Source: Pseudohongiella sp. (GTDB taxonomy: Bacteria; Pseudomonadota; Gammaproteobacteria; Pseudomonadales; Pseudohongiellaceae). Taken from it: 64,000 bases of DNA. The stretch lies in the NCBI RefSeq assembly GCF_011050365.1, contig NZ_DRFV01000002.1:124001-188000 (forward strand). Reading direction: 5' to 3'. Below, piece by piece: positions 26,626 through 34,358 of this stretch. A model generated the notes under the pieces. The model was not told the origin of the DNA and did no database searches. It saw nothing but the letters and a program-made list of their open reading frames with translations. Every line of letters begins with the position of its first letter. Position 1 is the first letter of the stretch. Made by a program: the position numbers and the translations under genes.

Positions 26626-27660
26626 TCAGTTGGGCTGAAACACACAAGTTCCACTGATATCACCGTTAGCGTTACCTGCAGCCAGAACATTTTCCAACCC
26701 TCCGGCACTGTGTACGCCGATACAGACCAAGCCCATGCCTTCATTATTGTTGAGGTTTACTTGTCCGAGAAAAGAAGCAGAGGAAAGTGGCTGTACAATA
26801 ATGCCATGCCCGTCGTTATTCTGAACTACCAGGCCACCGCTGGTATAGCTATCCATAACCAGAGCACCACCGCTGAACAGGTTAATTCCGATAGACTGAT
26901 TGTCCTCGATAACTACACTAAGTGGCCGCAAACTGCCATTAGCGAAAATGCTCAAGCCATAACGATTGTTTCTGATCAGAGACGCTCCAGACGCGGACGC
27001 ATTCAAGGTAAGGCTGCCACCGGCATAGACATTTGCTGCTGTTCCGCTGCTGTATTGCACAATCACTCCTTTTGCATCAACCACACCATTGGTGCCTATA
27101 GTCATGCCTTGATTGTTGTTCTGCAGAATGGAATCTCTGATCTCACAGGCGCCACCGGAATGGGCCAGAATTCCACTACCAGAATTTTCCAGCACCAGGT
27201 TTGAGCCATACACCGCAGAATTCTCGAGACAGGCAAGCGCAGCAAGCCCCCCGTCCAAAGTAAGCGAATCGACTGAAATATTGGACGCACCGTTCACCGC
27301 GAATAACGCATAGTTTCCTGTGATCCCGGCGTCCGCAGAAACTCCCTGAAGATGGACGTTGCTTCTGCTCAGAAACACTTGCTCCGTACATTCACCAGCA
27401 ATTTCAATATTGAGCCGATTGAGCGCGCCTCCGACCGAGGCTATTGCGCCACTGATTGACTCACCATTATTGCAGTCAACCTCAAGATTTATAGGCGCAG
27501 TGCTGCTATCCGTCTGCATAGCATTAATTTGCGCTTGCAGGTTGCCGATCTGGTCTTGCAGGTTCTGAAATGGCTGGCCGTTCTGGCCCTGGGCTAAAAC
27601 CGGTGAAACGATAAACAAGCAAATAGTTGAAAGCATTATTTTTATTCTTAGCATAGTCAT
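26626..27660 (-). CDS. Secreted right-handed beta-helix protein
   Basis: A 344-residue protein with a signal peptide (ICLFIVSPVLA-QGQ), a short coiled-coil-like stretch (FQNLQDQIGNLQAQINAMQ) and then a series of ~22-residue Asn/Gly-rich rungs (LVLENSGSGILAHSG, IRDSILQNNNQGMTIG, VVIEDNQSIGINLFSG, LVVQNNDGHGIIV) characteristic of pectate-lyase-like parallel beta-helices. Such proteins bind or cleave polysaccharide, or are adhesins; no catalytic residues can be assigned. It stands alone in a region of repeats. Confidence 0.75.
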   Translation of the reverse strand: MTMLRIKIMLSTICLFIVSPVLAQGQNGQPFQNLQDQIGNLQAQINAMQTDSSTAPINLEVDCNNGESISGAIASVGGALNRLNIEIAGECTEQVFLSRSNVHLQGVSADAGITGNYALFAVNGASNISVDSLTLDGGLAALACLENSAVYGSNLVLENSGSGILAHSGGACEIRDSILQNNNQGMTIGTNGVVDAKGVIVQYSSGTAANVYAGGSLTLNASASGASLIRNNRYGLSIFANGSLRPLSVVIEDNQSIGINLFSGGALVMDSYTSGGLVVQNNDGHGIIVQPLSSASFLGQVNLNNNEGMGLVCIGVHSAGGLENVLAAGNANGDISGTCVFQPN

Positions 27661-27963
27661 GGCTCACTCCATATTGGTTTGAAATTCAATTGCAGGGGCG
27701 TTATGCCTCAGACGGTTTGAAGAATATAGTAGGCATTAATACTAAAAACAGTCCGGAACCCTATCGAAATAGGCAATCCGCTTATCGGAATAAGTGTGCC
27801 TACCCGCTGTCACCGACCTCGCGCATTGGCGGCTTTTCAAGCCGTTGATCGATATCAGCAGATTCAAGGGGATAGCACAAGTAGCCAAAGGGCTAATATG
27901 GGGCCAATTACAGCGCGATGCTTTTTTGAGGAGGGGGCATACAAGACGCCCCTTAGCAACCAA
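27661..27963. other. 303-bp gap carrying the parE-downstream repeat
   Basis: No gene. 27851-27912 is copy i of a repeat also found after parE. A hairpin GGGGC...GCCCC at about 27935-27953 occupies the position of the hairpin after parE (42681-42698). Confidence 0.55.
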
Positions 27964-28034
27964 TCAGTCTACTTCTGCAAAATTGCCGTATTCTTCCCAC
28001 CAACTCTTCCGATCCCTTGCCCGCTTCTTCGCCA
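27851..28034 (-). repeat. Direct repeat of the parE 3' end and downstream sequence (copy i)
   Basis: 27859-27909 matches the parE-downstream sequence 42600-42650 with three differences in about 51 bases. 27964-28034 matches the last codons of parE (42712-42782) at roughly 86%, encoding KKRARDRKSWWEEYGNFAEV against [20 protein letters not shown]. Orientation is the same as in parE, so the two copies bracket about 14.7 kb as a direct repeat. Confidence 0.8.
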
Positions 28035-28182
28035 CAAGACCCACCAGTTCCGTATTGGCTTTACCGTCCACAGGCGGTGCCTTTAGTGTTGCAACCCACG
28101 TACCATCTGCTGCCTGGGTGAGCTCTGACACGCGGGCTCGCGGTTTCACTTTTACTTGTAAGATTGTCGCATGCCGGCTCAA
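27964..28182 (-). CDS. Chimeric DUF167-ParE-tail frame (probable pseudogene)
   Basis: 72 codons from a TTG that overlaps the hicB stop. Residues ~7-52 copy the YggU/DUF167 protein (LQVKVKPRARVSEL, APPVDGKANTELVGLVA). From KK onward the sequence is the C-terminal tail of topoisomerase IV ParE, ending at its stop. The join lies in a five-base microhomology, CGCCA at 28030-28034. The second half of DUF167, including the AGASGRT motif, is missing, so function is unlikely, but the frame has stayed open. Confidence 0.6.
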   Translation of the reverse strand: MSRHATILQVKVKPRARVSELTQAADGTWVATLKAPPVDGKANTELVGLVAKKRARDRKSWWEEYGNFAEVD

Positions 28183-28505
28183 TTGAGTTTACTGGAGACA
28201 AGCCGGTTCAGACTTACGCCTGATTCGGCAGCCTCAATGGCAAGCATGCGATGAGTCTCTGGCGGAACACGAACCATGAACTTACCGCTATAGTTTTTTG
28301 CTGATAGTGGTTCGGGAATGTCCTCCCCGTTTTCATTCATGTCACTAACGCACTCATGGACCAATTGCCGAATGCCTTTGAATGCTTTCTCGGGATTTTC
28401 TGCAAGCCAGCTAAGGCTGGGGAACTCAATACACAGCCCTACATGTTCCTGATATTCTTCAGACCAGGTAACCCGGTAAGTATAACGATCAATATCTTTT
28501 GCCAT
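28179..28505 (-). CDS. HicB-family antitoxin without HicA
   Basis: A 108-residue protein. The N-terminal part (YTYRVTWSEEYQEHVGLCIE, FPSLSWLAENPEKAFKGI) is the HicB partial RNase H-like fold. The C-terminal KFMVRVPPETHRMLAIEAAE with GVSLNRLV is an Arc/ribbon-helix-helix DNA-binding region. HicB neutralises the HicA mRNA interferase; no HicA-like frame lies on either side. The stop overlaps the start of the chimeric frame. The repeated TATCAATAGT motif ends six bases before its ATG, leaving little leader. Confidence 0.85.
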   Translation of the reverse strand: MAKDIDRYTYRVTWSEEYQEHVGLCIEFPSLSWLAENPEKAFKGIRQLVHECVSDMNENGEDIPEPLSAKNYSGKFMVRVPPETHRMLAIEAAESGVSLNRLVSSKLN

Positions 28506-28510
28506 TTTTT

Positions 28511-28529
28511 TATGGTATCACTATTGATA
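28511..28529 (-). promoter_or_regulatory. Repeated TATCAATAGT-N4-CATA motif, copy 3
   Basis: On the minus strand TATCAATAGTGATACCATA directly before AAAAAAATGGC, the hicB start. The imperfect symmetry and position suggest a promoter with an autoregulatory operator. Confidence 0.5.
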
Positions 28530-28590
28530 TCGTCGTCAAGTGAGTATCGAGGGCCGTTTAGTGTCCCGGGCGATTCCCACCCACTTCTGC

Positions 28591-30417
28591 TCACTCGTCT
28601 ACGTCTTCCGCACTAACCACCCGAAATTGCATCGGTCCAGTCCCCGGCACCAACACCATCTCCACATCAAAGTAGACGGTGTCGTCGGGGAAGACAAAAT
28701 AGCCCAGGCGCGGGATCTGCAGGATCAGGTTCTGCACATCGTAGAGGGCGGCCGGTTCGCGGCTGAACTCATCGACGATGGAGACCAGCTCCAGGGTCAG
28801 GTCATGCTTGTCGATGACGCGGAAACTGACCTGGTAGGTCTGGCCATCCACGTCGACTGAGGAAATGAACAACTGGCCATAACGGAAATCCACCGCATCG
28901 GCGCTTTGCACGGCATGCACACCGCCGGTTCTGGCCGGGCTTTTCACCAGCCAGGTGGCCATGCCTTCGTATTGAGTGGTGCCAAAGGAATTCAGCCAGA
29001 AGCTGCCGGTCACACCGAATATGCCGGAGGTGCCATTCTGCTGGCGGACATCCATCGTGACTGTTTTTGCGCCGGGCTCAGGCACATCGGCCACCATGCC
29101 CAGAGCATAGCGGGTCTGACCGCCAACATGGTCGCTGGCCAGTGTCTCGCCAAGCAGATCCAGCAAGCTGCCGGTGACGCCATGCAGGTCCTTGTGGCCC
29201 CCAAACAACGCGTACTCGGGATAGTCCAGTCCGGATGCATAGATGTGATTGAGCATCAGCGTTTTGACTTCTTCGGAGTTGGCAATGGAATAGCCGGCAA
29301 AGCGCCCGCCGGTTCTGGTTTCTGCCACCACCTGGGAGAACGACATGCCCTGGCTGGCCGACAGCGGTATCCAGTGTTTGCCGGTATTGGGGTCAAGCAC
29401 CACGGGGCGAGGCGACGGGTCGCTGGAGGTGATCAACGCCAGGGGCTCACGCTCAGGAATTGCCGGATACACCGCCGGCGCACCCTCGGCCCCGGACTGG
29501 ACGACGTCGACATGAATGTCATCCCCGTACACATACGCCGTGCGCCCCAGGCTATCGGTGACAATGGCATGCGGGCCCTGGATGTGCAGGTTGCCGGAGA
29601 ACAGGTAATCATCCTCATAGTACATCTGCCGGAACAGCACATCGATGCTGTCGCCCCGGTTGAGCGGGAACTGACCGTTGTACAGACACTTGAAGCGGCA
29701 GGAAACCTGCCGGAACGCGTTGACATGACTGCCCAAGTGACGATCAGAGCCCAGAATAAAATGCCCGGCAATGGGCTCATCACCCTGATTGTGCAAGGTG
29801 CCCGACACCTCGATATGGCTGCCGGCACTCACCGTGTCAGGATAGTCCAATACCAACGTGGCCTTGATGTCTGCCGACCCCGCTTTGGGATTGGTGGTAT
29901 TTAACGCGCTGAGTGCAGCGGGATCTCCCTGCCCGTCGGGCGCAACAATCGCCACGAAGTCGCGCTGTAGGTGCACGTCATTGATGCTCCTGGAATAAGC
30001 GTCCGTGAGCTTCAGGCTGATGTCGGAAATCCTGATCATATGACCCGTAGGTGCACCGGCGCTGACCTGAAGTGTATTCCAGTAGAATTGTGCAGAGGTG
30101 CCGGGGTGTAGCGGAAACCCCTGAGCAGAACCCACCGGACAGAGTGGCTGACCGCAGGAGTTATTTACCTGCAGTTCCGCGTATGGCTGCAATTGCCCGT
30201 GGTTGGAGCTGTAACCGGCGCCGCCGTAGCGTTCGACAGATATGCCGGAGTCTGCGGGGTTAGTGATTTCAATGACGAGCGTGGTTTCGCTGCCGGGGGT
30301 GATGTGGGTGCGATCGGTTACCAGGTCGGCGATGATGGGGGTTTGGGCGGTGGCTTGGAAGGGCCGGAGAGCAAAGAGCACTAGGAAGGAGATTCTGATG
30401 GGGTTGAGTGGGTGCAT
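28591..30417 (-). CDS. Secreted protein with DPNTG-W domain
   Basis: A 608-residue protein with a signal peptide (ISFLVLFALRPFQATA-QTP). Beta-sandwich-like stretches follow: ITPGSETTLVIEITNPADSG near residue 40 and SAGSHIEVSGTLHNQGDEP near 195, which are CARDB/DUF11-like. Then comes LDPNTGKHWIPLSASQGMSF near 345 with FAGYSIANSEEVKTLML, and a C-terminal pair of strands (VDGQTYQVSFRVID, then FVFPDDTVYFDVEMVLV). It is a paralogue of the 24216-25694 product. It is probably extracellular; the function is unknown. Confidence 0.7.
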   Translation of the reverse strand: MHPLNPIRISFLVLFALRPFQATAQTPIIADLVTDRTHITPGSETTLVIEITNPADSGISVERYGGAGYSSNHGQLQPYAELQVNNSCGQPLCPVGSAQGFPLHPGTSAQFYWNTLQVSAGAPTGHMIRISDISLKLTDAYSRSINDVHLQRDFVAIVAPDGQGDPAALSALNTTNPKAGSADIKATLVLDYPDTVSAGSHIEVSGTLHNQGDEPIAGHFILGSDRHLGSHVNAFRQVSCRFKCLYNGQFPLNRGDSIDVLFRQMYYEDDYLFSGNLHIQGPHAIVTDSLGRTAYVYGDDIHVDVVQSGAEGAPAVYPAIPEREPLALITSSDPSPRPVVLDPNTGKHWIPLSASQGMSFSQVVAETRTGGRFAGYSIANSEEVKTLMLNHIYASGLDYPEYALFGGHKDLHGVTGSLLDLLGETLASDHVGGQTRYALGMVADVPEPGAKTVTMDVRQQNGTSGIFGVTGSFWLNSFGTTQYEGMATWLVKSPARTGGVHAVQSADAVDFRYGQLFISSVDVDGQTYQVSFRVIDKHDLTLELVSIVDEFSREPAALYDVQNLILQIPRLGYFVFPDDTVYFDVEMVLVPGTGPMQFRVVSAEDVDE

Positions 30418-30479
30418 GGATTCCGTCCCTATGTCTCGTGGCTTTTGAGGAGCATGGCAGGGTAGCAGAGGGCGTCTGC

Positions 30480-30750
30480 TATGAAAAAACCAAGGCTAAG
30501 CAACGATCTCGCATTTATTGAAAAGACAAATGTGATGCGGGTAGTGCTCATAAGAGGAGTCTAGACAGTCCTACCCTCAATGCGACCACAAAGCTTTCGC
30601 CTAGTAGTCCCATTTTAAGTAGAACCGCCGAGACCGAGCGGCTCATGCGGACCACTCAGGTAGTCACCTCCATGCGTAGGACGATGTCTACCCAATGCGT
30701 GCTGGTGTGTGAGCTGCAAACAGCCATTAAGTTGCACGATGCACTGGATA
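30480..30750 (-). ncRNA. Candidate DRT3-associated structured RNA
   Basis: The ~270 bp after the second reverse transcriptase contain no gene but a dense series of hairpins in the operon sense: UGCA-UCG-UGCA (30743-30733), GCUG-UUUG-CAGC (30724-30713), a GUAG...CUAC hairpin (30691-30660), ACUAC-CUGA-GUGGU (30664-30651, overlapping it) and CCGC...GCGG (30641-30625). Directly after the GCUG/CAGC hairpin is UCACACACC, an exposed ACACAC (30710-30705). DRT3 systems are reported to need a noncoding RNA; ends and identity here are inferred. The T-run at about 30490-30485 could mark the 3' end. Confidence 0.5.
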
Positions 30751-32790
30751 TCAGTATACGTCCTGACTCACTTTAGCGTCCAGCTCTTTTGCGAAATCAT
30801 ATCCCGACCACTTAGTGAACCAAGTCGAGCAATAGCTTATTACCTTCTTTCTAAACTCCTTGGGGACATCATTCGCTGCCAGAATACTATTTTTACATTG
30901 ACTACTAATGTATGGACATGCCATCAAATCAAGTGTCATATGCGTAATTTCGCTATCAATACCGATAGTTTCAGAATTCTTCTTATATTTTTCAAGAATA
31001 AAATCTTCAACCGGCTTTTTGACAAAATCATACCTCTTCTTATTTTCTACATAAAACAGCAGAACCACAATAGAAAAGTAGTTCAGGTCTTTCTCGACCA
31101 CAACGTTTCCCTTTCTGTCTACTATGCCAAAATATCTACAAAAGGCAACCTCATCAAGCCAATAGGATCGCCCCAACTGCCGCAATAGAACTAGCAAGTA
31201 TAGTGTTTCGATTGGAGTTTCATTTTCCACCTCAATATTTTCTAACACTAAACAGGAACCATTAAATATCGAACGAAATATAACGTCTCCATATTCAATA
31301 CCCAGAGGCCGGTCATCGACAAAAAGTATAATCTGCTGCATAATTCTGCAGAGCTTAATGGTTCCATTGACCTTAGGCGACATAGAATAAATAAAGAAAG
31401 AAAATTCAATCAAATTAACTAATGCACTTACAAGTTGTTTATCGACAACTTCGTCTTTAGGAATCTTAGTATAGTCAACCAATATTTTTCGTACTTTTTT
31501 CTCTAGTATCGAAAGAGTATAGTTCAGGATATCGCTATAAGATACATCCGAAGTATAGAGAACAGATTTGAAATCTGTTATTAAACTCGATTTTCGAAAA
31601 TGTAAACTTGCTTTTATAATCTCCTCTGTATCCTCTTTATATTCAATTCTATATTTAAGTTTTTCTGATAAAAGATCAGCAATTTTCTTTTTTGCTATTG
31701 TAATTGGTGTAACTATTGGTCTGTCAAAAAAAACTTCCTTACTCTTGTTTAGGCTAAGCTTGTATCTCGTCGCGCAAAGACTTATAGAAGCTTTAATCTT
31801 GGAAAATACTTCATGGTCGCTATAAAAGACAAAGAAATCATCTACGTATCTATAAATACGATAGTCTCTACCAAATAGAACATCCTTCGTCTCTAGATCT
31901 GAAACTATTTCCCCATCGACGGCCTGCAATATAATTTCCGCGAAAATCCTGGACAACTCCGGCCCAATCACAATCCCATTAGTTTCATTGTAATTTAGCT
32001 GCTGCATCAAACTATCAAAAATATTTGGGAAAGTTGACCTGGTCTTACTTAAATTATTTTTCGCATATCCTTTACTGTATACAGCCCAAGCAATGGAGTG
32101 CGTATATATCGAAGCAAAGCAATTCGCAATATCAAGCTTAGACAAGAATCCATACTTACCCTCGCAATCATGATATTCGTCCGACTCATAAAAATTAAAA
32201 ATACTGTTATATTTGCCGTACACAAAGAATGACTTCAAGTTCTCGTAGTTTTCACCCTCAACCTCTATGTTCTCACCATCAGAATCAAACTGCTCGATAA
32301 GTGATTTCTTATCTACGTATGTACAACCAGCTACTCGCTTAGCAGACCTAAGACTAAACTGGCTTTGGTCGCAGTAATAGGTAATTAAGTCCTTGTGGTT
32401 TTTATAAAAACTCACTGCAACAATCTGGGACCTTGGGTGAATTAAAGATAGGTGCCTATACTGGTCAGTCTTATGCGATATATTGAATGTAAATGGAATA
32501 GTAAATGGGGTTATATTTTTTGCACTTACTTTGCTATACCACTCCCCGTTACATTCAATCTTCTGAATTTGTTTGCTTTTAGGCAAACCTAGTATAAGCA
32601 TTACCAAACTATCAAAAGCAGCATCTTTTTTCTTCCAAGAAAAATAATCATTAGAGAACTTAAGCTGGTTATCGACTATAAAATTGTAGAAGTGCCTATT
32701 CGAAAACGTTATAGGAACTTCATATGGGAGCAAGTCTGAAAGAATCACCCTTTCAATGGGAAAGTTGATTGACAATGTTTTTTTAGGCAT
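30751..32790 (-). CDS. Defence reverse transcriptase, Drt3b-like (UG8)
   Basis: A 679-residue protein with a divergent reverse transcriptase core. The first catalytic aspartate is in LSKLDIANCFASIY (near 220) and the second motif YVDD is at 315-318 (RIYRYVDDFFVF), followed by LSLNKSKEVFF. The long N-terminal region (~200 residues) and ~350-residue C-terminal helical region lack group II intron maturase and endonuclease features. It overlaps the upstream reverse transcriptase by eight bases, giving the two-RT layout of DRT3 (UG3 plus UG8), an anti-phage system. The gene is clearly AT-rich against the chromosome, consistent with transfer. Confidence 0.82.
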   Translation of the reverse strand: MPKKTLSINFPIERVILSDLLPYEVPITFSNRHFYNFIVDNQLKFSNDYFSWKKKDAAFDSLVMLILGLPKSKQIQKIECNGEWYSKVSAKNITPFTIPFTFNISHKTDQYRHLSLIHPRSQIVAVSFYKNHKDLITYYCDQSQFSLRSAKRVAGCTYVDKKSLIEQFDSDGENIEVEGENYENLKSFFVYGKYNSIFNFYESDEYHDCEGKYGFLSKLDIANCFASIYTHSIAWAVYSKGYAKNNLSKTRSTFPNIFDSLMQQLNYNETNGIVIGPELSRIFAEIILQAVDGEIVSDLETKDVLFGRDYRIYRYVDDFFVFYSDHEVFSKIKASISLCATRYKLSLNKSKEVFFDRPIVTPITIAKKKIADLLSEKLKYRIEYKEDTEEIIKASLHFRKSSLITDFKSVLYTSDVSYSDILNYTLSILEKKVRKILVDYTKIPKDEVVDKQLVSALVNLIEFSFFIYSMSPKVNGTIKLCRIMQQIILFVDDRPLGIEYGDVIFRSIFNGSCLVLENIEVENETPIETLYLLVLLRQLGRSYWLDEVAFCRYFGIVDRKGNVVVEKDLNYFSIVVLLFYVENKKRYDFVKKPVEDFILEKYKKNSETIGIDSEITHMTLDLMACPYISSQCKNSILAANDVPKEFRKKVISYCSTWFTKWSGYDFAKELDAKVSQDVY

Positions 32791-34129
32791 CTTTCCAGCC
32801 CCTTGTTATATTTTTCAATTCAGAAGTAGTAAAACTCCTGAAAATCTTACTCCTAAATCCTTTGACAAATGAGAATTTAGTTAAACGCTTAAGTAGCCTG
32901 GGATCTGTCACCGCAATCGACTTTGATCGAAAATACAAATCTATCTCTTCCAAATCACTAACGTCGTTTATATACATGTTATTAAAATAAACACCGGTGA
33001 ATGCCCTTCTTTTTGCATTCAGAAGTCGGGCGTTACCCGTCAAGAATCGCATTTTGTCTATTAGTAATTCAGCTGCTTTATTAGGATTATAATTAAACTT
33101 GTTAAAATATTGACCAAATGCTCTATCGATGCGGTTTTTATACTTTTTTACTCTTTTTTCACTGAGCCTTATAACTACATCTTTCCCTTTAAACGAAAAT
33201 CGATAACCCAGATATTCAAATTCTTTCGTTTGCCCCCTTGTCAAGTCAATATCTTTAGTTTTGTTATTTAGGCAGAGCCCTTTTTCCGCGATAACTTTCT
33301 GTACGATTTGTAAATAGCAAACCTTATCTATAGTTACATTAGGCGAAAACACTATTATCAAGTCATCTACGTAGCGGGAGTAAAAAGTCAAATCTGGACT
33401 GTTGCCTAGCTCTTCATCTACCTCTTTCATATAGACTTCTGACAAGTAAGCACTCAATCCAACTCCTCTTGGCAGCCCTTTATCACAACCTACCAAGACT
33501 GCATATGATTTCAGAAGTTGAGTTAGTATTCTTTTGGGGAGCACAGACAGCCTTGACGATGAATGCAGTTTTTTGATTAGCGCTTTATGCCCAATACTTT
33601 CGTAGAAATCTTTCACATCGGCCTTAATAATATATTTGGGACTTGCATCCAGACAAATACTTTTAAGCCTGCTCACAATCAAATCGCGATGAGATTGTCT
33701 TACTTCGTATGTATTCCTTAGAATATTTTGCAAATGCCTAGTTACGAATACACTTTCTGCGCTTTTTCCTATTGTAAAAACATCTTTCCCCGAAATTTTT
33801 TCAGGCAATTTCACTAAAGGAAGCCTGTACGCCTTTCTATTGACCTTATCGCATATTTTCTCAATTCCAGCAGTTACGAGTTGGTTATATTTTCCTTTCC
33901 TTGCCTCCAGTAGCTTTTTTATTTTTTCAACGCTTGTTTCGAAGTGATCTTTTCTTATCAGACCTTTCCTGTATTTGTACAGAAATCGATATTTTAGTCT
34001 TCTGGTAGCTCTTATTCTAAGCCTCTCTCTATAGGCATCTTCAAAGTATTCACGCTCAAGATCACCTCTATTCTTTAGGTCGATATCATAGATACTTCGA
34101 AAATTCTTAACTGAAAAAGACTGTTCCAT
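32783..34129 (-). CDS. Defence reverse transcriptase, Drt3a-like (UG3)
   Basis: About 448 residues. The reverse transcriptase core runs from KYIIKADVKDFYESI (first Asp) through LPRGVGLSAYLSEVYM to the catalytic YVDD at about residues 253-256 (YSRYVDDLIIVF), then FEYLGYRFSF. The N-terminus is Arg/Lys-rich and helical and may bind RNA. There is no maturase X or HNH domain. ATG 34129 with AAGG upstream is preferred over an earlier in-frame ATG at 34180. With the overlapping downstream enzyme it forms a DRT3-type pair; members are reported to synthesise DNA with an associated RNA and to block phage. Confidence 0.82.
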   Translation of the reverse strand: MEQSFSVKNFRSIYDIDLKNRGDLEREYFEDAYRERLRIRATRRLKYRFLYKYRKGLIRKDHFETSVEKIKKLLEARKGKYNQLVTAGIEKICDKVNRKAYRLPLVKLPEKISGKDVFTIGKSAESVFVTRHLQNILRNTYEVRQSHRDLIVSRLKSICLDASPKYIIKADVKDFYESIGHKALIKKLHSSSRLSVLPKRILTQLLKSYAVLVGCDKGLPRGVGLSAYLSEVYMKEVDEELGNSPDLTFYSRYVDDLIIVFSPNVTIDKVCYLQIVQKVIAEKGLCLNNKTKDIDLTRGQTKEFEYLGYRFSFKGKDVVIRLSEKRVKKYKNRIDRAFGQYFNKFNYNPNKAAELLIDKMRFLTGNARLLNAKRRAFTGVYFNNMYINDVSDLEEIDLYFRSKSIAVTDPRLLKRLTKFSFVKGFRSKIFRSFTTSELKNITRGWKDA

Positions 34130-34358
34130 GCGCCATTGCCTTATTGCATCCTGAATCAAAAAAATGAACCTTGCTATCAAATCTATTCTACCAACACACC
34201 CGACTCTCTATTCTGGTTTTATCGATAAGGATTGAAGGGATACACCGCGCAAGTTACCGGGCCCAATACGTCACACGTCGCCCCATTCTCGAAGATTCGA
34301 TCTAGATGATAAATGGGCAGGGGCGCAGAAAACTGCCAAGCAAAATTACGGTTTACTT

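Noticed and set aside
28906-29904. Long open frame antisense to the 608-residue secreted protein (332 codons)
   Set aside because: The minus-strand gene has a signal peptide and a paralogue; the plus-strand reading resembles no protein.
30751-34180. Group II intron or retron origin of the two reverse transcriptases
   Set aside because: No maturase X or HNH domain, no domain V/VI-like intron structure at the flanks and no retron-type msr/msd inverted arms were seen; two adjacent overlapping reverse transcriptases do not fit either class.
34130-34358. Upstream region as the DRT3 noncoding RNA
   Set aside because: Hairpins are weaker and the operon-sense strand carries GTGTGT rather than ACACAC; the downstream region is the better candidate, though this one is not excluded.
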